DNA of 33,812 nt. Origin: Candidatus Avoscillospira stercoripullorum (GTDB lineage Bacteria > Bacillota > Clostridia > Oscillospirales > Oscillospiraceae). Numbering within the stretch: the stretch's first letter is position 1; every line of letters begins with the position of its first letter. A program made the position numbers and the translations under genes. The stretch covers positions 1-33,812 of the forward strand of contig DVGD01000147.1 in the NCBI GenBank assembly GCA_018712905.1. The letters are read 5' to 3'. The notes below the pieces were generated by a model. The model did no database searches. It saw nothing but the letters and a program-made list of their open reading frames with translations, and was not told the origin of the DNA. Shown here in pieces: positions 14,213-22,478 of the stretch.

Positions 14213-15217
14213 ATGACGATTTATGACATTGCAGAAATCGCAGGTGTCAATGCCAGCACCGTCTCCCGGGTCATCAACGGTAAGCCAGGGTGTGGGAAGA
14301 AGAAGCGGGAGGAGATCCTCGCGCTGCTGAAACAGTATAATTTCATCCCCGACGCAACTGCCCGCAACCTGGTATCCCAGCGCAATCACACCGTCGGAAT
14401 CCTCACAGATGATCTGCATTCCACCCACATGAACGAAGCGATTGCCATTTTGCAGAATGAACTTTTGAGCGCCGGATATCACTGCTATCTGAGCTATGTG
14501 AACGATGGAACCAGTCCAGATGCCGTGGAGCGAGGCTTCCGGGATCTGGCCAGCCGCCGGGTGGAGGGGGTGCTGCTTTTGGGGCAGTGCTTCCACGATC
14601 ATCAAGCGCTGGAGCCGGAGATTATCAAGTATCTGCCGGATAAGCCGGTGGTGCTGGTCAATCAGACGCAGCCCTCCCAGCTGGAAAACATCTATGCCAT
14701 CGGCGCCAACGAGCCGCGCGGCATCCACCGGTGTGTGGAGCTGCTGGTCAGCCGGAAGCGAAATCATCTCATGCTTCTCATTGACCGGGGCCGTACCAGT
14801 ACCCTGCAGCTGAAGCAGGCCTTCGAAGAGGCGCTGACAAAATACGGCAGCGAGATTGCAGGATGCACCGTCGCCGATGTCCCTTATCGCGGCACGGAGG
14901 GAGAAGAGACTGCCCTTACCATCATGCAGCAGCACCCCGAAGTGAACGGGATTATGTGCACCCATGACCGCATTGCCATCAACGCCATTTACGCATTGCA
15001 GAGTTTGGGGCGGGAGGTGCCCGGGGACGTGTCCGTCATCGGCGAGGATAACTCGGAGCTTTGCAAGGTATGCCGCCCCAAGCTCACCTCGCTGGATACC
15101 ATGATCCGGCAAATCACCCTTTTGTCTGCGGAAACCATACTCTGCGCGATGGAAGGACGCCCCTGCTCGCACTATGTGTCCCTGGAAATGGAAATGCATC
15201 ACAGGGACAGCGTATAG
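14213..15217 (+). CDS. LacI/GalR-family transcriptional regulator
   Basis: 334 residues. The N-terminal headpiece is textbook: TIYDIAEIAGVNASTVSRVING, followed by the hinge region FIPDATARNLVSQRNHTVGIL. The periplasmic-binding-protein-like effector domain follows, ending with the family's VSVIGEDNSELCKVCRPKLTSL segment. LacI-type regulators usually bind sugars or sugar acids and palindromes with a central CpG. It is divergent from the FGGY kinase and co-transcribed with the amidohydrolase 15 bp downstream. The tandem TTGCGCAA site at 16378 has the right symmetry to be one of its operators, but no such site is seen in its own promoter, so that link is unproven. Confidence 0.94.
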   Translation: MTIYDIAEIAGVNASTVSRVINGKPGCGKKKREEILALLKQYNFIPDATARNLVSQRNHTVGILTDDLHSTHMNEAIAILQNELLSAGYHCYLSYVNDGTSPDAVERGFRDLASRRVEGVLLLGQCFHDHQALEPEIIKYLPDKPVVLVNQTQPSQLENIYAIGANEPRGIHRCVELLVSRKRNHLMLLIDRGRTSTLQLKQAFEEALTKYGSEIAGCTVADVPYRGTEGEETALTIMQQHPEVNGIMCTHDRIAINAIYALQSLGREVPGDVSVIGEDNSELCKVCRPKLTSLDTMIRQITLLSAETILCAMEGRPCSHYVSLEMEMHHRDSV

Positions 15218-15232
15218 GAAAGGAAACTCCAT

Positions 15233-16141
15233 ATGACGTTCATTGACGCCCATGTTCACATTTTCCCCGAGACGGCACTGGGGCGCGTAAATCCCCGTTT
15301 TGGCGGGGAATATGCCCCCTATGGCTTTCTAAAGCTCCCCGGCGGCGGCGGATACCATGTCATGCCCCCCTACATCCACGACACCCAATTCACGGCAGAC
15401 ACCCTGGTTCATATGATGGATGTCTATGGCGTGAAACAGGCCGTGATTCAGCAGTCCATCCTGAATGAGCAGAACGCTGTGGTGGCGGAAGCCGTGGCGC
15501 GGTATCCCCACCGGCTCTCCGGCTCTATGATCCTCGAACCGGGTTCAAACTGGCAAGCGGATCTCCTGCACTGGAAAAAAGCCGGCCTCAACAGCATCAA
15601 GTTTGAAATGCGCGCCTTTTCCATGGCCTGCCCCGGTGTGGGCTACGACCATCCCTGGATGCGCAGCATGCTGGAGCTTGCCCGGCAGGAAGACCTGACG
15701 GTGGTATTTGATCCGGCACCCACGGATTTCCCGGTGTATCGCCCCGAGGCGCTGTTTGACGCGCTGCGCGCCCTGCCCGGAATTCGGGTGGTCATCTGCC
15801 ATCTGGGGTATCCCAAACCCATGGACACAGCGCAGAGCCGGAGCAAGTGGCAGGAGATGGTGGAGCTTGCCAAGCTGCCCGGGGTTTGGCTGGACGTCAG
15901 CGCGCTGCCGGACTTGTTCGAGGAAGAGGGGTGGCCCTATCCCACCGCCGCCGCATACCTGCGCCAGGTCAAAGACTGGGTGGGTGCGGACAAACTCATC
16001 TGGGGCACTGATGTGCCTGGTACGCTGTGCAACGCCACCTATCCGCAGATGCAGCGCATGTTCTCCATCCCGGGGCTTTTCTCGCAAGAGGAGCAGCAGC
16101 TTCTCTTCTCGGAAAATGCCCGGGCTGCCTACTGTCTGTAA
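15233..16141 (+). CDS. Amidohydrolase-2 family metal-dependent hydrolase/decarboxylase
   Basis: 302 residues with a TIM-barrel amidohydrolase pattern: the HxH metal motif in DAHVHIF (His7, His9), a strand-end His in VICHLGYP (His190) and the catalytic Asp in WGTDVPG (Asp260). This is COG2159-type, a family that includes aminocarboxymuconate-semialdehyde and resorcylate decarboxylases and sugar-acid or pyrone lactonases. Next to a LacI regulator and an FGGY kinase, a lactonase role on a sugar acid seems more likely than decarboxylation, but this is inference. AAAGGA precedes the start, and it is the second gene of the lacI operon, closed by the terminator at 16184. Confidence 0.85.
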   Translation: MTFIDAHVHIFPETALGRVNPRFGGEYAPYGFLKLPGGGGYHVMPPYIHDTQFTADTLVHMMDVYGVKQAVIQQSILNEQNAVVAEAVARYPHRLSGSMILEPGSNWQADLLHWKKAGLNSIKFEMRAFSMACPGVGYDHPWMRSMLELARQEDLTVVFDPAPTDFPVYRPEALFDALRALPGIRVVICHLGYPKPMDTAQSRSKWQEMVELAKLPGVWLDVSALPDLFEEEGWPYPTAAAYLRQVKDWVGADKLIWGTDVPGTLCNATYPQMQRMFSIPGLFSQEEQQLLFSENARAAYCL

Positions 16142-16183
16142 GCGCGAGAATCCAACCTCTGCAAAATAATAGCCGCCTCTTTG

Positions 16184-16228
16184 CTCCCTGCCGCTACTGC
16201 TTTTGCAGATGCGGCAGGGAGTTCTTTG
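16184..16228 (+). terminator. Terminator of the lacI-amidohydrolase operon
   Basis: CTCCCTGCCGC (16184-16194) pairs perfectly with GCGGCAGGGAG (16211-16221). Inside lies a further CTGC-TTTT-GCAG stem, and a T-rich stretch follows. The remaining gap to 16477 holds the promoter and operator described next, and no gene. Confidence 0.75.
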
Positions 16229-16338
16229 TCCTCTGGAAGGTATTTCCTCTGCGCAAGAGGGAATTGGGCGATTTCGCACAAAACGAAACGTAGTTTTTGA
16301 ACAGTTGTGCCAAATGTCGAAACAAGGCAAAAAACCAC

Positions 16339-16367
16339 TTGAAAAACTGTGCAGAATGTGTTATTTT
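16339..16367 (+). promoter_or_regulatory. Putative promoter of the 15-gene catabolic run
   Basis: TTGAAA (16339-16344), 17-nt spacer, TATTTT (16362-16367). The -35 box is good and the -10 box moderate. The predicted start falls on or just before the tandem palindrome at 16378. Confidence 0.5.
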
Positions 16368-16377
16368 TTGTCATGAA

Positions 16378-16403
16378 AAATTGCGCAACCGATTGCGCAA
16401 TTT
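16378..16403. promoter_or_regulatory. Tandem TTGCGCAA operator
   Basis: An 11-bp inverted repeat AAATTGCGCAA / TTGCGCAATTT with spacer CCGA. Each arm contains the self-palindrome TTGCGCAA with a central CpG, so the site can also be read as two direct copies of ATTGCGCAA. CpG-centred palindromes are typical of LacI-family operators. It lies just past the predicted promoter and 75 bp before the first gene, a classic repression position. The regulator is not identified; the LacI protein at 14213 is the nearest candidate. Confidence 0.6.
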
Positions 16404-16477
16404 CACCACCAGCGCCGGTGTCCATGGTTTCAACTGAAAGTCCGATACTCATTTTGCTTGTAAGGAGAACAAAAACT

Positions 16478-17446
16478 ATGTCCAGCAAGAAAACGCTTCA
16501 GCAGATTCTGGAGGAAAGCAACAAATGCTTCCTCGTCCCCTGTGTTTACGACTGTGCATCCAACCACGCCATGGAGATGTGCGGCTTCCCTGTAACGCTG
16601 CTGTCCGGCGGTGAAGTTTCCATCGCCATGAACGGCGTTATTGACTACGGCTTCACTGGCCTGACGGATCTGGAGTGGGTTGTCAGCCGTGTTGCTAGCA
16701 CCAGCTCTGTGCCGCTGATCTGCGACATCGAAGATGGCTTTGGTGGACCTCTTGCTGTTTACCGCGCTGCCAAGCGCCTGGCTGCCGCCGGTGCCGCCGC
16801 CGTCCAGTTGGAAGACTCAGCGGACATGGAAGAGTCTGTCAAGCTGCTGCCGAGAGCGCAGTATTTGGCGAAGGTTCGCGCAGCGCTCCAGGCGCTCAAA
16901 GGTACCAACTGCCTTCTGATTGCACGAAGCAACGCAGATCCCTTCGATCCCGCGCAGATGAAGGAAGGCTGCGAGCGCCTGCAGGAGGCCATTGAGATCG
17001 GCAAGGCACAGGGTCAGATGGTGCTGGCCATGATGGTCTTGATCGTGGACTATGAGCATGCCAAGGAAATGGCCAAGATTGTCACCGGCCCCAAGGTCTA
17101 CGCCGATGTGCGCGCCGACAACGGCGTTCCCGCTGTGACCATGGAGCAGCTCACCGAGCTGGGCTTTGTGATGTGCTCCACGCACTTCACGCTGAAGTCC
17201 GCCATGGAGGGCATGCTGGAGCACGGCAAGAAAAACTTCGAGAGCCAATCCGTTGCCTACACCTTCACCCATGCCAGCGGTACCGGCGATCCCGACTTCA
17301 GCGCCACGCCCATGTTTGCACCCCAGGATTATATGGCACTGGAAAGCTCCTTCACCGGTGCGGATAAGGAATACACCATCGTAGGCCACAAAGTTGAGGA
17401 TTATCCCGAAGGCTTCAAGCGCATCGACATCGAAGACCGCCTGTAA
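16478..17446 (+). CDS. Isocitrate lyase/PEP mutase-superfamily protein (first of a pair)
   Basis: 322 residues with the ICL/PEPM barrel pattern: CVYDCASNHAMEMCGF at the start, the metal-binding CDIEDGFGG (Asp83, Glu85, Asp86) and AAAVQLEDS (Glu112, Asp113). The lyase signature KKCGH that should follow the ED motif is absent, replaced by MEESVKLLP, so methylisocitrate or isocitrate lyase activity is unlikely. Remaining options in the superfamily are C-C or P-C chemistry on an oxaloacetate-like acid, such as decarboxylase, hydrolase or mutase. Start 16478 follows AAGGAG. It heads the long operon and is followed 15 bp on by a divergent paralogue. The superfamily is clear; the reaction is unknown. 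Confidence 0.82.
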   Translation: MSSKKTLQQILEESNKCFLVPCVYDCASNHAMEMCGFPVTLLSGGEVSIAMNGVIDYGFTGLTDLEWVVSRVASTSSVPLICDIEDGFGGPLAVYRAAKRLAAAGAAAVQLEDSADMEESVKLLPRAQYLAKVRAALQALKGTNCLLIARSNADPFDPAQMKEGCERLQEAIEIGKAQGQMVLAMMVLIVDYEHAKEMAKIVTGPKVYADVRADNGVPAVTMEQLTELGFVMCSTHFTLKSAMEGMLEHGKKNFESQSVAYTFTHASGTGDPDFSATPMFAPQDYMALESSFTGADKEYTIVGHKVEDYPEGFKRIDIEDRL

Positions 17447-17461
17447 TTGGGAGGCTCGCAT

Positions 17462-18454
17462 ATGTATTTCCCTGAAGAAACGCTTCGCGCATACATTGCC
17501 GACGGCAAGGTTCGCCTGGTTCCGGAGCTGGCCGATTGTGCCGGCGCCAAGGCCGCGGAAATGAATGGCTTTGAGGTCATTATGATTAGCAGCGGAGATC
17601 TGGCCTGCTCCCTGACGGGCATTCCCGATCTGCAGCTCCTATCCATCGATGATTTCTGCCAGGCGACCCAACGCATTACCAACATGACCCGGATGCCGCT
17701 GATTGTAGACGCCGACGACGGCTTCGGCTTCGGCCGCGGCCTCAATACCTTCTATGGCTGCAAAAGAATTATGCAGTCCGGCGCAGCCGGTGTGCTGGTC
17801 ACCGACACCAGCGAGCTGGCACGCCAGGGGCAGCTCTCCATTGAGGACGCCGTACTCCGGTTCAAGGCAGCCCGGGATGGTCTGGATGAAGACGGACGCC
17901 ACGGCTTCCTCATCGCGCGGATCGATACCAACCCGGAAGAGGACTTTGACGACTGTGTCGCCCGGATGAAGGCCTATATGGCCGCCGGTGCAGATATGAT
18001 TTGCGTATTGTGGATGCACAAGCTCAAGAGCAACAAGTTCGAGCTGCTCCAGCGGCTGAAAGAAGCCTGTGACTGCCCCATGTGGTACCCCGACCTCTGC
18101 GGCAGGAGCTACGATCCCAACGAGATCACCATGGATGAGCTGCGCAGGCTGGGCAACTGTCATCTGGTTGGCATCCACTTCTCCTGTCACGCAGCCATGA
18201 TGGCCATGCTGGATGTAGGCCGTCATGTTCTCCGGGAAGAAACCAATGATTACCTCGATACTTGCTTTGACAATATCGGTTACAAATGCTACACTACTAT
18301 GTCTATGTATGGTCTGGCGGACGGCTACTGGGTTGACCGTGAAGGACGGTATGTACGGCATCCGCAGGATTCCCTGGCCAAGCGGAACGCTGACTACTTC
18401 CTGCGCAGCACCGACGTACTCGATCCCGACGCACCAAAAGACAGCAAGCTGTAG
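17462..18454 (+). CDS. Isocitrate lyase/PEP mutase-superfamily protein (second of a pair)
   Basis: 330 residues, same fold pattern as its upstream neighbour: LVPELADCAGAKAAEMNGF, then the metal site VDADDGFGFGRG (Asp83, Asp85, Asp86). The position of the usual ED(Q/S) motif reads VTDTSELA and no KKCGH follows, so it is further from catalytically normal lyases than the first copy. It extends about 60 residues past the core, with a Tyr/Asp-rich tail that may swap into a partner subunit as in other members. The adjacent pair may form a hetero-oligomer (inference). Start ATG 17462 follows GGGAGG; an in-frame TTG at 17447 is upstream of that site and rejected. Confidence 0.78.
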   Translation: MYFPEETLRAYIADGKVRLVPELADCAGAKAAEMNGFEVIMISSGDLACSLTGIPDLQLLSIDDFCQATQRITNMTRMPLIVDADDGFGFGRGLNTFYGCKRIMQSGAAGVLVTDTSELARQGQLSIEDAVLRFKAARDGLDEDGRHGFLIARIDTNPEEDFDDCVARMKAYMAAGADMICVLWMHKLKSNKFELLQRLKEACDCPMWYPDLCGRSYDPNEITMDELRRLGNCHLVGIHFSCHAAMMAMLDVGRHVLREETNDYLDTCFDNIGYKCYTTMSMYGLADGYWVDREGRYVRHPQDSLAKRNADYFLRSTDVLDPDAPKDSKL

Positions 18455-18487
18455 CATTTTAACAAAATACGAAAAGGAGAAAAAACA

Positions 18488-19840
18488 ATGAAGAAACTGG
18501 TTTGCTTACTGTTAGTAGTTGCCATGATCCTATCTCTGGCAGCCTGCGCTGGTGACAATAATGCCACCACAGACACCACCGACACCACCACTGACACCAC
18601 CGACACCACCACTGACACCACCAACACCACCACGGAACCTTCCGGGGATTCCGACGACACCGCTTCCTCCGGCGACACGATCAAGATCGGTGTGTGCGCC
18701 AACTACTCCAGCATTGCAATTTCCTTCTTCGCCCCCGGTCTTTATTACGCAATTAACGAGATCAACGCGGCCGGCGGCATCGACGGCAAGCAGGTCGAGT
18801 GGGTCTATCGCGATACCCAGGGCGACGCTTCCAACCTGACCCAGAAGCTCAACGAGCTCAAGGACGAAGGCGTTGTCGCCATTGTGGGTCCTGACTCCGA
18901 CGCCATGGCGCCCGCTGCTGCAAAGTGGGCAGAAGCCAACCAGATCGTTCTGGTTTCTCCCTCCACCATGTCCACCACCGTCGCCCTGGAGGCGCACAGT
19001 GATTACTTCTTCACTGCCGGCCTGAATGCTTGGGCCATCATCAACGCCATCAACAGCGACATCTCCGACAAGAACTACGAGAACTACGTTGTTATCGGCA
19101 CCGACGGCGGTTCCTCCGACGACTTCATCAAGCTCTCGGCACAGACCTTCGACGCCGAGCAGTCCAAGACCGTGCAGGTTACCACCGGCACCACCGACCT
19201 GAGCTCCGTTGTCATGTCCCTGATGGGCGACGATCCCGATTTCTCCATTTCCTCCATCTCCGCTACCACTTGGACTTCTTTCTTTGCCCAGGCTTCTCAG
19301 CTGGGTATGTACGACGAGATCATAAACTACGGCTGGGAATTCATCGACTCCCTGTACACCGGTATCGGTGAGGATTACCCCGCCGGTCACTTCCGCGGCG
19401 TTCTGGGCTGGCCCCACTGCATCCAGGATACCGAGGAGCAGCAGGCTATGACCGCCGCCTTCCTGCAGATTGCCGAGGACGAGTTCGACATGACTGCTTC
19501 TCCCGGCGCGCAGATGATGATGTGGTATATCGCCGGTCAGTCCATCATCGAGGCTCTGAAGATCGCCGGTGCGGATTGCACCACCGATGCCTTGATTGAT
19601 GCGCTGGAAAACATCGATTTTGCCACGCCTTGGGCCGACTCGATCTCCTACCGCGCCATGGATCACGCCCTGGTGATGCCCTACACCTTCGCCACTGCTG
19701 TGTGGGATGACCAGGAAGCCGGCACCGTCAAACTGGAAGACGTGATCGTCATGGATGCCAACGAACTCCTGCCCTCCTACGAGGACTACCAGAGCTACGC
19801 TGAGACCTACGGTCTGCCCTTCGACTGGGTGAAAGAGTAA
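18488..19840 (+). CDS. Liv-type ABC transporter substrate-binding lipoprotein
   Basis: 450 residues. Signal peptide with lipobox LAAC, then a Thr/Asp repeat linker (about residues 29-60), then a type I periplasmic-binding fold of the branched-chain amino acid class (Peripla_BP_6). Clear family segments are IKIGVCANYSS, ALYYAINEINAAGG-like YYAINEINAAGGIDGKQVEW, and GVVAIVGPDSDAMAPAAAKWAEANQI. It should capture the solute outside the membrane for the two permeases and two ATPases that follow. Despite the family name, relatives also bind aromatic acids, amides and other small organic molecules, so the ligand may be the pathway substrate. AAAAGGAG precedes the start. A strong hairpin after the stop probably keeps this message more abundant than the permease part. 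Confidence 0.92.
   Translation: MKKLVCLLLVVAMILSLAACAGDNNATTDTTDTTTDTTDTTTDTTNTTTEPSGDSDDTASSGDTIKIGVCANYSSIAISFFAPGLYYAINEINAAGGIDGKQVEWVYRDTQGDASNLTQKLNELKDEGVVAIVGPDSDAMAPAAAKWAEANQIVLVSPSTMSTTVALEAHSDYFFTAGLNAWAIINAINSDISDKNYENYVVIGTDGGSSDDFIKLSAQTFDAEQSKTVQVTTGTTDLSSVVMSLMGDDPDFSISSISATTWTSFFAQASQLGMYDEIINYGWEFIDSLYTGIGEDYPAGHFRGVLGWPHCIQDTEEQQAMTAAFLQIAEDEFDMTASPGAQMMMWYIAGQSIIEALKIAGADCTTDALIDALENIDFATPWADSISYRAMDHALVMPYTFATAVWDDQEAGTVKLEDVIVMDANELLPSYEDYQSYAETYGLPFDWVKE
18572..18634 (+). repeat. 21-bp tandem repeat within the lipoprotein linker
   Basis: Three in-frame 21-bp units starting GACACCACC at 18572, 18593 and 18614. The first two are identical and the third has two changes. 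They encode the DTTDTTT linker between the lipid anchor and the binding domain. Copy number could vary by slippage without shifting frame. Confidence 0.8.
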
Positions 19841-19852
19841 ATCAATGAACAC

Positions 19853-19878
19853 GGTACGCCGCCTTCGGGCGGCGTACC
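19853..19878 (+). other. Intercistronic hairpin after the binding-protein gene
   Basis: GGTACGCCGCC, TTCG tetraloop, GGCGGCGTACC: a perfect 11-bp stem with an extra-stable loop, with no T-run after it. It most likely protects the 3' end of the binding-protein message or partly attenuates read-through, as seen between binding-protein and permease genes of other ABC operons. Confidence 0.75.
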
Positions 19879-19896
19879 ACCCCGGAGGTAAAACGC

Positions 19897-20763
19897 ATGA
19901 AAACCAGTTATCTTATTCAGGTTCTCATCATCGGAATCGCGAACGGCTTCCTGTACTACCTGATTGCCTGCGGTCTTTCACTGATTGTTTCCGGCATCGG
20001 TATTGTCAATGTGGCACAGGGTTGCTTCTTCATCCTCGGTATTTTCCTGTCTCTATCTCTGACGCCGAGCATCGGCCTGGGATGGTCGTGCTTACTTGTT
20101 CCCTGCATCATTGCTCTGTTCGCAATTCCCTTTGAGCGGCTGATCCGCCCGCTGCTCAGTAAACATGTTTTCTACGTCCTGTTGGCAACCTACGCACTGG
20201 CAATGATCATCGGCGATGTGACCTATTACTTCGTTGGTGGCAATCATGGCCTGACTGAGATCCCCGAAATTCTCAACGGCAGAGTCAATATTTTCGGGGG
20301 CAAAGTACCTGTCTATTATTTGTTCATCTGCGTTGTGGGTCTTCTGATCTACGCCGCCTACTGGCTGATGATGAACAGAACCAAACTTGGAAAAATCCTT
20401 CGTGCCAATATGACGGATCGTCAGATGGTCGAAGCTCTGGGATACAACGTCAATTTGCTGTTTATTGCGATGCTGATGCTGGCCTTTGCCATGAGCGCCC
20501 TGGGCGGCGTACTCAGCGGCTGCATCCAGTCCTATGACGCCAAGGGCAGCGTCACCGTGTTTACCAATGTCATGCCCATTATCTTTATCGGTGGTCTGCG
20601 GAATATGAAGGGCACACTTCCCTCCGCACTGCTCGTGGGTGTTGTGGGCGGCTTTGCAGCAGTTCTCACCCCGCAGTTTTACAACATGGTTCCGGCAGCT
20701 ATGATGGTGTTGGTCATGCTGGTGAAGCCAGAGGGTCTGTTCACCAGAAAGGAGAAAGCATGA
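19897..20763 (+). CDS. livH: Liv-type ABC transporter permease, LivH family
   Basis: 288 residues, polytopic, about 8 membrane spans. The N-terminal YYLIACGLSLIVSGIGIVNVAQG is the characteristic LivH opening, and the C-terminal end PEGLFTRKEKA is also typical of the family. It forms half of the membrane channel with the next gene. GGAGG precedes the start within the gap that also holds the hairpin; the stop overlaps the LivM start by 4 nt. The gene symbol marks the family only, since the transported solute is unknown. Confidence 0.9.
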   Translation: MKTSYLIQVLIIGIANGFLYYLIACGLSLIVSGIGIVNVAQGCFFILGIFLSLSLTPSIGLGWSCLLVPCIIALFAIPFERLIRPLLSKHVFYVLLATYALAMIIGDVTYYFVGGNHGLTEIPEILNGRVNIFGGKVPVYYLFICVVGLLIYAAYWLMMNRTKLGKILRANMTDRQMVEALGYNVNLLFIAMLMLAFAMSALGGVLSGCIQSYDAKGSVTVFTNVMPIIFIGGLRNMKGTLPSALLVGVVGGFAAVLTPQFYNMVPAAMMVLVMLVKPEGLFTRKEKA

Positions 20764-21728
20764 AAGCTCTGAAATCCAAAGCCGACCTCGTAACAGGTGT
20801 GGCGCTGATCGCGCTGCTGCTGGGGTTCTCCTTCTCCTCCAGCGTTTCCTTCAAGCATCTCATCATGAAAATTATCATCATGGGTCTGTTTGCTCTGAGC
20901 CTGAACATCCAGTCCGGCTGGGGCGGCCTGCGGCCTCTGGGGCACGGCCTCATGTTCGGCCTCGGCGCTTACACCTATGCCATTACCACCGTTCGGATGG
21001 ACATGAACCCCTACCTGGCAGTGCTGGTTACGGTGGTGTTCACGGTACTGGTTTCCATGTTCCTGGGCTATCTGCTGGTGCGCAAGAGTGATGATTTGGC
21101 ATTTTCCTTCCTCAGCATGGGCTTTTGCACCCTGACCTATACCATCATCCTCAAAACCAGCTACCTGGGCGTGGATGCCGGCATCAGCGGTGTGCCGCGT
21201 CTGCCCTTTGCAATCTCCGATGACGCCACCTATGTGCTGACCGTCGTCGTGGTCTGCATCGCTGTGCTGCTGATTTATCTTTTGTCCAAGTCCCAGTTCT
21301 CCTGGATTTTCCGTGCTGTCCGGGAAAACAAGGAAAAAGCCACCTGCATCGGTGTCAACATTGTGCGGGTGCAGCTGATGGGCTATGTCATCAGCGGTCT
21401 GTTCGCCTGCATTGCCGGCATGCTTTACACCATGAAGAACAACGGCGCGTATACTTATTCCTGCTCCGTGCAGCTTTCCATGGAAGCGCTGATTATGTGC
21501 CTGCTGGGCGGCATGAACAGCTTCTGGGGTCCGGCTCTGGGCGCCATGATCGTCACGCTGTTCAACACCCAGGTCACCAACACCACCATCTATGCGAACT
21601 TCTGGCTGGGCATTCTGACACTGTTCGTCGTGATGTTCATGCAGGGCGGTATTTTGGACGAAGGGCTGCGGGATCAGATCAAAGCCTTCCTCGTCAAGCG
21701 TCGCAGAAAGGGAACGGAAAAGTCATGA
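20760..21728 (+). CDS. livM: Liv-type ABC transporter permease, LivM family
   Basis: 322 residues, about 8-9 membrane spans. LivM marks are ALSLNIQSGWGGLRPLGHG near the N-terminus, where most members read GGxxSLGHA, and the cytoplasmic coupling segment FRAVRENKEKATCIGVN, followed by a GGMNSFWGPALGA region. It pairs with the LivH-type permease. Start ATG overlaps the previous stop (ATGA) and its own stop overlaps the next start, so the three membrane/ATPase genes are translationally coupled. Confidence 0.9.
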   Translation: MKALKSKADLVTGVALIALLLGFSFSSSVSFKHLIMKIIIMGLFALSLNIQSGWGGLRPLGHGLMFGLGAYTYAITTVRMDMNPYLAVLVTVVFTVLVSMFLGYLLVRKSDDLAFSFLSMGFCTLTYTIILKTSYLGVDAGISGVPRLPFAISDDATYVLTVVVVCIAVLLIYLLSKSQFSWIFRAVRENKEKATCIGVNIVRVQLMGYVISGLFACIAGMLYTMKNNGAYTYSCSVQLSMEALIMCLLGGMNSFWGPALGAMIVTLFNTQVTNTTIYANFWLGILTLFVVMFMQGGILDEGLRDQIKAFLVKRRRKGTEKS

Positions 21729-22474
21729 GCGAACAAACGTATATTCTTAGAACCGAAAATCTCACGAAGAACTTCGGCAGCCTCAAGGCCGTGGATGATA
21801 TTTCCATTCAGGTTCCCTACGGTCAGATGCGGGCTGTCATCGGACCCAACGGCGCCGGCAAATCCACGCTGATGAATTTAATCATTCAGAAGACTCCCCT
21901 CTCCGCCGGCAAGGTATTTTTGATGGACAAAGAAATTACCGGCATCCCCACCCATACCATCTCCAATCTGGGTATGAGCAAGTGCTTCCAGATCACCCAG
22001 GTGTTCACATCGCTGACCGTGTTTGAAAACGTGCGCATGTCTCTGATCGTGGATCGGAAGAAGGCCTATAATGTGCTCCCGGTTGCCAGCAAATACCTGC
22101 GGGAAGAAGTCATGGAGATTCTCCGGCTGATCGGCATTGCGGATCTGGCAGACGAAGTGGTGAAAAACCTATCCTACGGCGACCAGCGCCGCCTGGAGAT
22201 TGCCATTACCCTGGCCAAGCGCCCCAAGCTGATGATCCTCGACGAGCCCGCTGCCGGCGTGGCGCGGAAGGAAAGCTATGTGCTCATGGATCTGGTGCGT
22301 GAACTGCGGGATAAGCTGAACATGACCATGCTGTTCATTGAGCACGATATGGACATTGTCTGGAACTATGCCGAGGAAATCACCGTGATGAACCTGGGGC
22401 AGTTTGTGGCCTCCGGTACGCCGGAGGAAATCCGGCATAACGATTTTGTGCAGAAAGCGTATCTGGGAGGATAA
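21725..22474 (+). CDS. livG: Liv-type ABC transporter ATPase, LivG family
   Basis: 249 residues. Walker A GPNGAGKST, signature LSYGDQRRLEI (LSYGD replaces LSGGQ, as is common in LivG), Walker B LMILDEPAAGV and a switch His in LFIEHDMD. It powers import together with the next ATPase. Residues FQITQVFTSLTVFENV form the Q-loop region. The true start is the ATG at 21725, overlapping the LivM stop; open sequence extending further upstream lies inside LivM. The Glu-Pro-Ala-Ala-Gly-Val run after Walker B is normal for this subfamily. Confidence 0.93.
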   Translation: MSEQTYILRTENLTKNFGSLKAVDDISIQVPYGQMRAVIGPNGAGKSTLMNLIIQKTPLSAGKVFLMDKEITGIPTHTISNLGMSKCFQITQVFTSLTVFENVRMSLIVDRKKAYNVLPVASKYLREEVMEILRLIGIADLADEVVKNLSYGDQRRLEIAITLAKRPKLMILDEPAAGVARKESYVLMDLVRELRDKLNMTMLFIEHDMDIVWNYAEEITVMNLGQFVASGTPEEIRHNDFVQKAYLGG

Positions 22475-22478
22475 TGGT

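Noticed and set aside
18572..18634. CRISPR-like or satellite array
   Set aside because: It is a short in-frame Thr/Asp-coding repeat inside a lipoprotein gene with no spacers. No CRISPR array, tRNA, rRNA, transposase or phage gene was recognised anywhere in the window.
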